Positions 10,736 to 21,360 of a stretch of 64,000 nucleotides of DNA are shown piece after piece. The notes beneath the pieces were generated by a model that searched no databases, was not told the DNA's origin, and saw nothing but the letters and a program-made list of their open reading frames with translations. This DNA comes from Rhodosorus marinus (lineage: Eukaryota > Rhodophyta > Stylonematophyceae > Stylonematales > Stylonemataceae), in assembly GCA_029953675.1 (NCBI GenBank), contig JAMWBK010000005.1, positions 3,057,001 to 3,121,000 on the forward strand. The letters run 5' to 3'. A program made the position numbers and the translations under genes. The first letter of the stretch is position 1; the number at the start of each line of letters is the position of its first letter.

Positions 10736-12133
10736 GAAATACGGACTATGGAATCAATATCAAGGTTTTCATCGGGAATTCTCAAGAGGGGTGGTTTTTG
10801 GAGGGGTACCCCCAACCACGTCGACACAGAATACGCGCTTCTTCTTTTTTGTTGTCAATTCACGAGAGGAAGCCAACCATGAATTATCAATACAAATTGC
10901 GAATTCAACATACCTTTCTTAATTATTACTACAATTCAATACTATATTAGAATTTCCCACCAACCCCTGAACACCAATACAAATCAATCTAGAAGAGTTG
11001 AATGACCAATCCGGTGGCACAAAAATTCAATTTTCGCCCTAAACGAAACCGGCGCGCAGTAAACGTAAATCATACTCTGCCGCGTTTCTCCACCCCCTCT
11101 CCCCTGCTTTGGGTATATATCGCGGTCTCTTTTCCAATTCAGAAATTGTAGAAGAAAAAACCGTTTATTCCTCCTTAATAAAACTACGAGGACAATCCGC
11201 CTCCACCCCCCACCCCCCTGGCCTTTTTGTTTTCATCAATGTACGAACATTGACTGCTCGCCCATCCGAGCTCGAGGCAAAAAAAAAAATAATTTGGGAA
11301 ATTAGTTGGTTTCAACACCTTTTTTGTTCCTTTGGATTATGTGGATGAGGGGTGTCCTTCGTCCTTCCCCCGTCTTCCTCATTAGAAATAGTTTTTTCGT
11401 CAGTCAGTTTATCATCGCGACGATCATCCAGTGTTTAGGCCTTTTTGGGGTCGGGGAGAGGATAGATGATATTTCTTCAGGGCTAGAAAACTCATCTCAT
11501 CTTCAGCAAACAATCTTAAGAAATTAAATTCGCTTAGCTCCCTCCCTCTCCACCTCGACCCATTGTCTGTCTGTCTGTCTCTCTCTCTCCCTCTCGCTAT
11601 CTCTCTGTCTCTCTCACGTCTTTTGGTTTCCATAGCAGTAATGTTTTTTTACTGCATCCAGATACCCGGTCAAAATCCGCCACCTGTATTAGGGAGATGT
11701 ATGGAAGCAAGTCACTTGCACGCTGTTCACCTATACTTGTGAGGAGGATTGTGTACGGTGGAAGAGCGTTCTGGGTGTGAGGTGTGTAGGTGCTTTTGTA
11801 CAAGTTGATATATATATAATATATATATATATATACCAAAACGTCTAGCATATATATGTATATATATATATACCAATCTTTGGTTGGTGTGGAGGGGAGT
11901 TGGAGGTGAAGGGTGCTGGTGTGTTTGTGTGTGTGTGTGGGGGAATTTGTTTGAGATTGGAAGAGGATCGTGTTGTTTGTTGTTGTTTTTTTTTGGTTTC
12001 TGCTTGGATAATTAGTGGGCATTTTTGGATTGCTCATTAGAGAGTGATCTTTTGAGATCTTTCTTTGGTGAGTTGGATTCGGTTGGCGGATTTTCTGAAA
12101 GGGAGGGGCGGGTGCGGCGGGACGTTGGGAGAT
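10736..12133. other. Intergenic: C-runs, TCTG/TCTC microsatellite, AT-palindromes
   Basis: Contains C-runs near 11090-11220, a (TCTG)n(TCTC)n stretch at about 11565-11615, and a long alternating TA tract at about 11807-11875 that could form hairpins. The last 250 bp are G/T-rich and probably hold the promoter of the hydrolase gene. No gene seen. Confidence 0.5.
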
Positions 12134-13811
12134 ATGGATACTGAGAAGTTGAAGTTTACTTGTTCGACAAGTTATGCGACTGCGGATGATGACGTTGTGA
12201 TGTTGGGAGTTTTGGAAGCTGAGAAGTTGAAGTTTACTTGGTCGACAAGTGATGCGGCTGCGGATGAGGACTTTGAGGTGACTTTGGCTGGGTTTGAGAA
12301 GGGTCCCAAGCCGGTGAATTATCTGGTGAGCCTTTGTGTGTTACTTTTTTTTCCGGCGTTGTGGCATTTTCACTGACGGTTAGCTCAACTGGTGCAGGTC
12401 TTTGTGCTTGACGTAAAGAGCAGCGCTGGATATGAGTTCAGGATTCGAAAGACCGTGAAGAATTTTGGGGTTTTGCACAATGCTCTCAAGTACGACACGC
12501 CGTCATGGCCGTCAACGAAAAATTTCAATTCCTACCCGTGGAAGAAATCAGTTTACGCCAGCGAAAAGGAGAACCTCGAGGCGTGGGTGGTGTGTGCTTC
12601 TTTTGTAAACCAGTTTTTGCAGGACTACGAGGAGAACAAGTACAATCCATCCATGAAAGCTTTGGGAACAGATCCGCGTTGTCCTAGGGAAACGATTGCG
12701 GAGCACTACCGTGCCTGCTTCCGCTGCTTGTTCTTCTTGCTTAGGGACAAGGAAGTCGACAAGTAAGTATCAGCTGTTTTTTGAGAGAATTTCTTCCAGT
12801 GCTAGAGCAGTGTCTGACCCCACATGTACTTCCCGCAGACTTGATGCGACCGGATTGTGGAGGCAGGAACAGACGATGAAGCTGACGAGCAAGACTGGTC
12901 ATGCGCTCTATATGAGACAGTGGAACCCTTACAATCCAAATACGCTTGAGCCCATGGAGGGGGCGGACCCCCTGGCATGTGTGATTGCTTTGCACGGCTA
13001 TTCTGACCAAGGAGACGGTTATACGATGACTCAGATAGCTAAAATGGCTACTTCCATCGGATGTATTGCGTATTCCGTCGACGTACATGGCAACGGTAGG
13101 TCAGATGGACCGAGGTGTAAAGTAAGCGCCTACAGCGACCTTGTTGACGATCATTTGCTACTGGTCGACGCGGTCAAGGCCAAACACCCGGGCAAGAAAA
13201 TCTTCCTCAGCGGGCCGTCGATGGGTGGAGGACTCTCAGTACAGTGCGGCCTGAGAAGCAAGGATGTCTCTGGAATGATCCTCTTTTCCCCCATGGTGAA
13301 AGTATCGGAGGGTCAGAGCCCAATGCTGCGAAGGCTGGCGCCTCTTTTGGCGGCAGTTGTCCCGAATAGCAAGGTTTGTTCAAGAGCTTGAGCTGGACCT
13401 CGCCCAAGCATACACAGCACTTATCTAAAGTTTGTTTTTCGTTGTTGTGATCAGATCGCCACTTTGGACATTGAACGGATGAGCCACAACTCGTACTTCC
13501 AGAGACTTCAGCCGTACCAGGCGTTTGGATACGATGACAAAATCGTTACCATTACCGGTTGGCAGATGTTGAAGCTCTGCATTGATACATCCAAGCAGTT
13601 TGAAAGCCTTGAAACTCCCTACATTGCCTTCCATGGGCTTGACGACGAGATCACCTCACCGAATGCGACCAAGGACTTCTACGAGCGAACGTCATCAAAG
13701 GACAAAACAGTGGAGTTCTTAGAAGGCAAGTACCACGAGCTGGTCATGGAAGATGACAAGGACGAACTCCTCGCAAAGGTGTCTGAGTGGATTACCACCA
13801 GAGCGGGGTGA
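12134..13811 (+). CDS. Alpha/beta hydrolase, monoacylglycerol-lipase-like, with unusual N-terminal extension
   Basis: Serine hydrolase of the Hydrolase_4/monoacylglycerol lipase type; substrate is inferred to be a lipid ester. Exons 12134-12325, 12398-12762, 12839-13373 and 13455-13811 join in phase to 482 residues. Catalytic domain about 198-480: oxyanion loop LHGYSDQG, nucleophile Ser313 in SGPSMGGG, acid Asp428 in HGLDDEITSP, His457 in GKYHELV. The first ~190 residues are not part of a usual lipase. They begin with a 26-residue tandem repeat (EKLKFT-x-STS-x-A-x-AD), followed by a region (YEFRIRKTVKNFGVLHNAL, later PSWPS) that loosely recalls a PX phosphoinositide-binding domain. No signal peptide. 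An alternative is two adjacent genes, but splice phase favours one. Confidence 0.78.
12143..12298 (+). repeat. 78-bp in-frame tandem duplication inside hydrolase exon 1
   Basis: GAGAAGTTGAAGTTTACTTG starts at 12143 and again at 12221, exactly 78 bp (26 codons) apart; the copies differ at scattered sites and stay in frame. Confidence 0.85.
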
Positions 13812-16584
13812 TTTTGGACATATTTCAAGCCGGATGTTTTAACCCGGATGCATTAACGGAAAGTCCTATACAGAGGAGCCACTACGTGTTCCCACTTATA
13901 TAAGCGTCAGACTCTATTGCACTCGTTTGGATCTTGAACTTCGGGTTGGATCCACAAGTTCCCGTCGAAGTACTGGAAAGCAATAAACAACACGAAATTG
14001 GTACTTAATCTGTACTCTGGGTCTCATCATCGCCGATCGACTTGATTTCTGGGATTTTCAACCGATACCCAACGGTTGACGAGACATGGTATCGATTTGC
14101 TACCATCCACACCCAACCCTCTGATTGTACAGTACGCACTGAACTGCACTCCACTCCGACTTTCACAAGCCGAGCAGAAGCTGAGCGCTGGTTCTTACAA
14201 GGTTGCTTCACCGCTTTCTGGATTGCAGTCTCAGGTCTCTAGGGATAATCCCGACACGGACATTCTAGCTAAACTGAGAAGTGATCAAAGCTCTTCAGTG
14301 TCTTCCACGAGGGTGGCAAAATTTTCTCTCGTATCCCATCAGCAAGGATCTTCGGGGAGCGTTTAGATTTTTTTCTCTCAACAAAGACAACGTTTTGAAC
14401 AAGTACGAGAACGGTCTTCAAATGAGACCTACCGCGCACAGCAGTGCACGCGTGGTCGAGCTGAGAACTTTCAATCGTTTCATCGTTACTATCTTTAGGG
14501 TTTCTGCACCAAAACATCCGAGCATGTTAGCCCCCTCGGGGCTTTTCAGCCTCGAGAAAGCTCTTGGTTCTACGCGGACTCTCTCACATCCTCAAAGGGC
14601 GAGCTGTCCCACTCCTCGTCGTCAGAATTAACTCTCTGCGAAAGGCTTTGTGTTTAACTATGTCATCATCAAAAGCGAGGTCATGATGGACCCTAAGAAC
14701 CCTCGTGTTAGCGCCACTCGAAAGCGCCTGAGGTCGCGTTCGAGTTCAACCTCCCATCTAAGTGAGCTTCCGTCAAGAAAAATCCAAGCCGAAGCCGCTC
14801 CTCACCATGGAGACTGCATGGAGTTCCTACGCGAACTTGTTGAGAGCTTGAAAAGCACCTATCGTAGTCTTCAAGTGCTCACACCCTCGCCAAGTCTTAA
14901 AGCCGTTCCATGCTTTGTCGCCAGGGCAATAGTCGTCCGCAATCGAGCTCTTCCAAAACCGAGGTAACGGGGTGCGACCTCGTGAAGCCCAGCTCTTCCC
15001 ACACTCTCAAGTTCAACAGGTCGCATTCTATCACCCTCCAGAATGCCTGGAGTTCTTACGCGGACTTATGGTCAAACGCTGAAGAGGAGTCTTCCCATTC
15101 CTGGCACCTCTGGAAGTTCTACAGGAGGGGAGCAGACACCCCTTTCGATTCAAGTGAGAAGTTTTGCTCAGAGCTACGATTATACCCATTCTACTACTCA
15201 AAATTGACCCGACTATATAGTAAACTTTTTACAACTAGATGAAATCCATGAGGAGCGTGGCGTGGAAGCTTGTTTGATTGAGACTAGGATGGTGACGACT
15301 CGCTCTAGGCAAGAGGAGCAGATAACAAAGTTGCGGAGTTTATACACTGCTTGTGAACAGTCGGTTTTGTTTTTGCCGAGATTGCTCATCGCAGGGAGAA
15401 ATCGCAAGACCTCAACGGCCTTTTAGAATCATATGGCATAGTGGGTTGAGCCTGCCCGCTCGTATATATGGTCCCCATCCAGGAAGGGTTTTGCTCGATA
15501 CAATTTCGACGCATTCTCCCGCGAAGAATGTTTTTAAAGCTAAGAAGCACCGGGAAACGGCAAAACCACAAATACTTCACTTTATCCTGCCATTGGACTC
15601 CGCGAATGTTGGGTGAGTACCAGGCTAACCCCGCAGAAAGAGCAGCAATGCTTCCTCAGTTCAACTCTACCTGCGAAGAATACGATGCTAGCCCTAGGTG
15701 GATTCGACATGAGCCATTTCCGGTTCTTGGCTAACAGAAGCATCGTGGAAAACACCCTGGTAAGCAGCTAGCTTTTCGACAAGGTCGAAAACTGAACTCG
15801 CTCTTCACATGTTCAAAGCTTGAATGACAGTGATGCTTACTCCATCACTGTCCGGAACGCCGTTTCAGCTCTTGTTGACCAACTACTTCGTCAAGCCAAA
15901 CGATCCTCTCTTTTCGGGTTGCTTAAGAACAGCCCTAAAACTCTACGAATCTGATTCGCTTCCCATTATAAAAATTGTATCCTCCCGATTACTAGCTAGT
16001 ATCGGTAAAGTCGTCTGCTTCCGTCAATAGAGAGTGAGCGTTGCCTGTTTGCTCTTCAGTGTCAGCTTGATAAGGAGGGAAAGGAGGTGGTGGAGGTATA
16101 GTAGCAGGGAGCGAAGGGGAGGGGGAAGGGGAAGGGGAGGGAGGGGGAAGGAGGGAGGCACCTGAGTAATGGTTTGGAGGTAAGTGTTTGCGTTATCTAG
16201 TAGGAGCAAGTGTGTTGAGAAAGCATAATATGTTATAGAGAAAGCAGTTGGTTTGTGTTGTCTGACGGAAGCGTTTTGTTAGTGAGTAGAGGAGGAGTGA
16301 AATTGGGGGAGCTGGGAGGTACCTGGGCGTGGGGTGGAGGAGGTGTTTTAGGGAGCATTTTTTGAGATTTTGAAAGAAGGGGATTAAATAGTTTGGGAAG
16401 TAGTTTTCAAGGTCTTCGAAGAGCCTTGGAGGTGGTGAGTGAGTAGGCTTTGGTTTTCTGGGAGTTGGAAACGTGAAATGGGGTGAAGAAAGGGGTCGTT
16501 GGTGTGGTTTGAAGTGGTTTTCGGTGGGGTCGTAACCGTTTTTCTAGGGGTTTGGAGGTAGACAGTGATGGGTGTTGTGGGAGT
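13812..16584. other. Long gene-poor interval with purine tract
   Basis: 2.8 kb without a supported gene. Between 14500 and 15130 some phrases recur loosely (GGAGTTC(C/T)(T/A)ACGCG-(A/G)ACTT near 14820 and 15050), suggesting an old degenerate duplication. A purine-only tract runs about 16073-16160 and is mostly GGGGA units. The last 400 bp are G/T-rich and probably form the upstream region of the next gene. Confidence 0.45.
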
Positions 16585-17426
16585 ATGAGATCATTTCACT
16601 CTGCGTGGGATCTGGATGATCCAAGGGAGGCTATTGCCACTCATACCAATGGGGTGAAATGGTTTCTGATGTTCGGTTTACGGCTAGACGAGCTCGGGGT
16701 CCGTGTTGACCGCGACCTGGCCGCGAGCTCAGACCCGAGCATCAAAGTTGCTAGTGACCCCAGGCAGATGGAGTTTACTATTCAGGGGGATATTCAAGGC
16801 TTAGGCGATGTCAGCGTGCGATACAATCCCCTGAAAAACCTCGCGAGATTGAGAGCGAGGGTATGTTATAGGGCCATGAGACTCTTCACGGCGTCAAATT
16901 TGGAAGGACTGAACGTTACTCCAAGACCAAAGCACACAGATGAAATAGGAATACAGTTGAGGGACGTTTCCCCCTTTAAGACAAAGCTATTGGTAAGGTG
17001 TTTCCTCTCTCTCTTTTGTTCCTTTCCGGGGAAGCGGGGATTTCTTACCAAGCATTCCAACTGTATGTCCTGCAGCAAACTCTTGGAGTCAAGTACAACT
17101 TACAAAGTGGGGATATAAAGACGAAGGTAGTGCTCCGACATAAGAGACTCAATATTCGCGGAGAATATGACCCCGAAGAAGGTCTAATAACTCAGGCGGG
17201 GGTCCACGTAGGGAGGAAGCAGCTGATCTCGTATGCTTGGAAAGACCATTCCAGTGAGCTCAGGTGGAGGAGTGTCGATAGCGATCAACCGTTTTCTGTT
17301 TCGCTTGAGGTGCCTTACAAAGGAAGCTGGGAGGATCGACTAGATGAAACGGTCTTGACCCTCCGCAAAAAGTTCGTCATCGATGGAATGAGAATCTTTG
17401 AGGAGATGACTAGAATCCAGAATTAA
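16585..17426 (+). CDS. Uncharacterised beta-strand-rich protein
   Basis: I do not recognise the family. Exons 16585-16992 and 17076-17426 (LL|GTAAGG ... CTGCAG|CAA, phase 0) give 252 residues. No membrane helix or signal peptide is visible. From about residue 60 the protein alternates polar and hydrophobic residues in short runs, for example MEFTIQGDIQGLGDVSVRY, TKVVLRHKRLNIRGEYD and SVSLEVPYKGSWEDRL. This pattern fits an amphipathic beta-barrel or lipid-binding beta fold, such as a plastid or mitochondrial outer-envelope protein, but that is only a structural guess. The ATG at 16585 is the first in frame. A G-rich tract lies ~430-500 bp upstream. Confidence 0.6.
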
Positions 17427-18572
17427 TAGGTTTCAAAAAAGAGACAGAAAAAAGCGACACACGTCCGCCCAAGAAAAAAGTAAGGCACACAAAACTCCCT
17501 ATTGCAGCCCCCGAGTTCCCCTCCATTGTCGCTGGCTATGGCTTCAACCAAAGGCATAGGTCTCCCCAAACAAAGGCATCCGACCATTTGAACGAAACGC
17601 AAAGCCAGGAAGCCACCAAAGCCACCAAAGCCACCAAAGCTCCGCCAGGCTTCCGGATAACGCCAAATCTGAAACAATCCCTCCTTCAGGAAAGCATCCC
17701 ATCTTCGGGGATATGAGCGTACCAAAAACTTCCAAAGACCCTAGCTCGCTCCAACTGTCCAAAGGCATCGAAGGAGTATCCAGAATAGCAATCTCCTATC
17801 TCTCGGAAGCTGCTGTTGAGAGCAAACTCTTGGATCGAAGCCGCTTGAGGTATCATCATCATCATTCGTTTAGGCAGAGCCTATCTACCCTGAGGAGCGG
17901 AGGCTGTCAAGACGGCTGGGGGCATCTCGAAAAACACGATGAAGCCAGCGAGAAGCAACACCGTCGAAAAGACTAAAACGCTCGATGATTAGCATACAAA
18001 CTGATGAGACAGCGCGGAGTCCCCAAACTTTGGTAGAACCATCTTCTCGGCTTACTTTGACTCCTTCAAGGGTCGCATTGAACCAGCGGCAGCACCACGA
18101 CGTTGCGCAGACATGGGAACATATCGCGCAGCCTGAGGACATGGAATAGGCAAGTCAAGGATCCTCACTCCCACGAGCGGGCCAGCTCCAGACTAAATGG
18201 CAACCCCAGACTACGTATCATCTTTACAAGCACGAGCGTTTCTTGAAGTTCAGAGACTCTGACTTTTCCTGAAAGATCTAGCCGAACCCCGTCTCCCGAA
18301 CTGGCTCTGTTTGGGTAGAGCATCTCTCTATCATTGAGAGACCGCAGTGGCGTAGCTGTGATATCTGCGTTGAGAGACCACCTCGCCGGAACGCGTAGAA
18401 TCTGCTCCTCAAGCGCCTGATCCGGGTAGAAGGATGCGCAAAGATGGTGAACCGCAAGCAAGCTTCAGACGACTAGAAACGGTCAGTTGATCGGCATGGA
18501 GGCAGAGGCTTCTGAATAGGGGGAGGGATTAGGAAAGGGTGATGAAGGGGTTCATCCCCTCGTCGTTGTTCA
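17427..18572. other. Intergenic with two unresolved minus-strand open frames
   Basis: A minus-strand frame at 18461-18165 (98 codons, no ATG near its start) has gene-like composition but no recognised motif. A small candidate at about 18111-17881 is discussed in the findings. (GCCACCAAA)n lies near 17610-17640. Nothing here is firm. Confidence 0.35.
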
Positions 18573-19757
18573 ATGTACAATTTCACGAACCAGGATGGCC
18601 GCAAGGTCGAGACCAGGCGTAGAGTTGCCAACAAGCATAAGCGGCGACAGCTCGGTGGAGTAGGGTTGAAAGCTTGGGTGGTTGGACTAGTCGGTGTTGT
18701 TGCGCTCGGTGTGCTTTTACTAACTCTGGTATTTGGGTCTCGAAGAGGAAACCGCATTCCTGTGTTTCCCCATGGTCATCGTTACATCTTTGTGGCATCG
18801 CCCGGGCGTGCTGGGAGCGGATTCCTCAGAAACGTTTTTGGTAATCGGTGCTTTCGATGCAGTTGCTCACTTCTGTTCGCGCTGTCCTCGACTGAACGTT
18901 TCTTTGCTGCCCGCGCAGGATGTGCCAAAGGCGTACTCAGTCGGCACGAACCTGCACCGAAGATGAACGGTCATGTTCTGGAGGAAGTGCTTATTCGAGG
19001 AAGAAGGCAAGAGTCGTTTCCGCGACGTAGTGAGGAGAAATTGAAAGGGATATCTGAGGACCTCCTAGGGTATCCTATGGGCACGGTTTACGTGGAGACC
19101 TCGCACATGATGATAAAGACTTTTCTTGATGTCGTACTAGATTCCATAGCCGCAGAGGGTGTGCAGGTTGACATCGTGATCTTGCATCGGGATCCGCTGG
19201 AGGCAATCAGATCCCAATCGAGACTTGGATGGTTCCATTCCTCCCATTCAGGTAGGAACTCTTGGTATTTCTCAGTGAGTGACCTTCACCATACAGAGCG
19301 AATGGGGATTAGCATCCGGAAAGATGCGCTCTCTACCAAGTAAGCGCAAGAGAGTCACGCAGTATTGCCCTTCCCAACAAGATTTTGAAGACGCTGACCC
19401 TGCAATCCTCGTGTGCATTCCAGATATTCTCGACTGGCTGAAGTGGTTGCTTACAATGCAGATCACGAACGGAGAGTCCAGTCGATCATAGGCAAAGGGG
19501 AATCAGGCTTTTTACCGCCATCTGTGAAGGTCTCACAAGTCAACCTTGAGGATCTCAACAAAATCTCCGCGGTAGGAGCCTTCCTAGAGTCTTTAAATCT
19601 TGAAGTTGACGACGCCAAGCTTGCAATCCTATTCTCAATGGACAAGAACAGCCGGGATCGAAAGAAGAAAGACATGCTGTCTCAAGCCGAAGATTCCGTA
19701 CTGGCCTCCATACTTGACTCCTACAGTCTGACCTCCAGGAAGAGAAAAACTTTGTAG
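18573..19757 (+). CDS. Sulfotransferase-like type II membrane protein
   Basis: Probable Golgi sulfotransferase using PAPS; the acceptor is unknown. Exons 18573-18840, 18919-19251 and 19462-19757 join in phase to 298 residues. After a basic N terminus a single hydrophobic helix (AWVVGLVGVVALGVLLLTLV, about residues 34-53) gives type II topology. The P-loop-like 5'-phosphosulfate motif is ASPGRAGSGFLRNVFG, and the 3'-phosphate motif is VDIVILHRDPLEAIRSQSRLG, with Arg, Asp and Ser in the expected order. HEPAP follows the P-loop, as in some sulfotransferases. The second intron could use other sites, but this choice alone keeps the frame open. It ends 81 bp from the facing SEC61B gene. Sulfated wall polysaccharides are typical of red algae, a plausible but untested setting. 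Confidence 0.62.
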
Positions 19758-19838
19758 CATATTCCTTGTTCAACTAGTCCTACGTTGACCTTGTACATTG
19801 ATTGTGAATAAAAGCCGTTTAATCGTTCTAGTCATCCA

Positions 19839-20486
19839 TCAGACCACCGGAGAGCGGAACTTTCCCCATATGTGCAGGAGGACAACGCTTGCAATGTAGA
19901 CGAGGCTCGTTATCAAAACTGAAGTAGGTCCCCTAAAGAACAGAATCGTGCAGCACAAGGATCTACGTGTTCAGGCGAAGAAAAGTTTTTGGCTTGCATC
20001 TTTGGCAATAATGAGGGCGGAGCTTACACTTTCAATCCTGGAGTATCTTCATCGTATGCTCGAATTGCGAACCACGGGTTGGACGATTGCGCAGGTGCTC
20101 TAGGCGCAGGGCCGGATTTGGTCGCCGTCTTCGCGGAGTTCGCCTTTGCGGTGTTTGCTCGACTAAAGTAAAACGGAGGCCCAACACTGTCAGAACACAA
20201 ATCATAGCCAAAACTCAAACAATCCATACACTATCATATCGAAGAATCAACCTCTATCCTTATGCAAACGAAGGAACGATATAGACTTACTTCCTCAATC
20301 CCCCAGCAGAAACACTTCCGCCCGCCCGCGGAACGCTTGTCGAAGCTTGATCTACAGAACCCTTAGTCTTTACAAGCGAACCGCCCAAAAAAAAAAGACG
20401 CAGAAGCGCAAAGAAAAGCCTCAGTAAGAAAACGGCCTACCAAGGCTAGTCCGACCAGCTCTGGTAAACCCAGACACACTCACCAT
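19839..20486 (-). CDS. SEC61B: SEC61 beta subunit of the ER translocon
   Basis: Tail-anchored subunit of the Sec61 protein-conducting channel. Four coding segments: 20486-20484 (the ATG alone), 20361-20291, 20162-20028 and 19932-19839, giving 100 residues. The cytosolic part is low-complexity and Ala/Ser/Arg-rich, then comes the family signature WFAIRAYDEDTPGLKVGPTS, and a single C-terminal membrane helix VLITSLVYIASVVLLHIWGK ends the protein, exactly as in Sec61 beta. The first intron begins immediately after ATG (ATG|GTGAGT); its acceptor may be at either of two in-frame AGs (giving MGSVDQ or MTKGSVDQ). It is convergent with the sulfotransferase gene. Confidence 0.88.
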
Positions 20487-21209
20487 CTTGCTCAATGTCG
20501 GCCCCTAAGAAAAGACCAAAAACCAACAAAAACCTCCCAATCCAAATTCGCAAGAACTAGAATCAAAATCACTTCCTTCCAATACAAACTTTCCGATTAC
20601 CAACCCAACTTCCTTCCTTCCTTCCTTCCTTCCTCCCTCCCCAAACGCTTCCAAGTGAGAGTGGATTGCTCCTCTTAACACCTCTCCCAAACTTCACAGC
20701 TAAAGTCTGCTTTCAGAAGGGAGTATCCTACCGATACCAAAAAGTTTCCCAAAAACAAAAACATGAAGGAATAGGTTAAAAACCCCTGGAAACCCAAGAA
20801 AAGAAACTTAGCCCCTCAAAAACACATGGTTTTCGAAGATTTTTTATCATCGGCCTTCTTTGGTTTTGCCCTTTCCTGGCCCGCTTTTCCCGTCTATTCC
20901 TATGGACGCTCTTCCTTTTTTTTAAATGTAAATACGAATATTTGTACCCGTACTCAGCCGGGTTACAATTTTTTCTTTCGCCATTCTATATTCCCGACCA
21001 GATTTCTCGTTCTTCTTGATTTTGAAGAAAAACGAATTTACCTCTAATTATTCTTTTTCAAAATTATTTTTCTGTCAAAAAGATTGTTTATCAGTCAGTA
21101 TTGGAGATCTTGACTATCTTGTTCTTATGGCAATTGTTATTGGTGAGAGCAACCCTCATTTTGATTGATAAGACTTGCTTTTACCAAAAAACAAAACTTG
21201 AAAAGAACA
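20487..21209. other. SEC61B upstream region
   Basis: Pyrimidine-rich on the plus strand, with (TTCC)n at about 20607-20632, so purine-rich on the SEC61B sense strand. No gene seen. Confidence 0.45.
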
Positions 21210-21282
21210 TGGATTTCCGGGGCTTCGATCCCCGTACCTCGTGAATGCGAATCACGCACTCTACCAATTGAGCTAGAAACCC
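21210..21282 (-). tRNA. tRNA-Ala (anticodon CGC)
   Basis: 73 nt, no intron. On the minus strand the acceptor arm GGGTTTC pairs with GAAATCC (including a G3:U70 wobble, the alanine identity element), followed by discriminator A. The D arm is GCTC/GAGT; the anticodon arm CGTGA-TTCGCAT-TCACG places CGC at positions 34-36; the T arm is CGGGG-ATCGAAG-CCCCG. No encoded CCA. Downstream on its sense strand are T-runs (CTTTT, GTTTT) suited to RNA polymerase III termination. The A and B boxes are internal. Confidence 0.93.
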
Positions 21283-21286
21283 ATGA

Positions 21287-21360
21287 GGGATGAATGGGTA
21301 AAAACATAAATAGATACCTATATAGGGATGAGTGGGTAAAAACATGAATAGGTACCTATA
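21287..21360. repeat. 38-bp tandem duplication just upstream of the tRNA
   Basis: GGGATGAATGGGTAAAAACA (21287) recurs as GGGATGAGTGGGTAAAAACA (21325), each followed by TAxATA-ATACCTATA-like sequence. It lies directly 5' of the tRNA-Ala gene on its sense strand. Confidence 0.8.

Noticed and set aside
19272-19343. Alternative end of sulfotransferase exon 2 at 19343
   Set aside because: It stops without the remaining family length; the donor at 19251 keeps the frame into the next exon.
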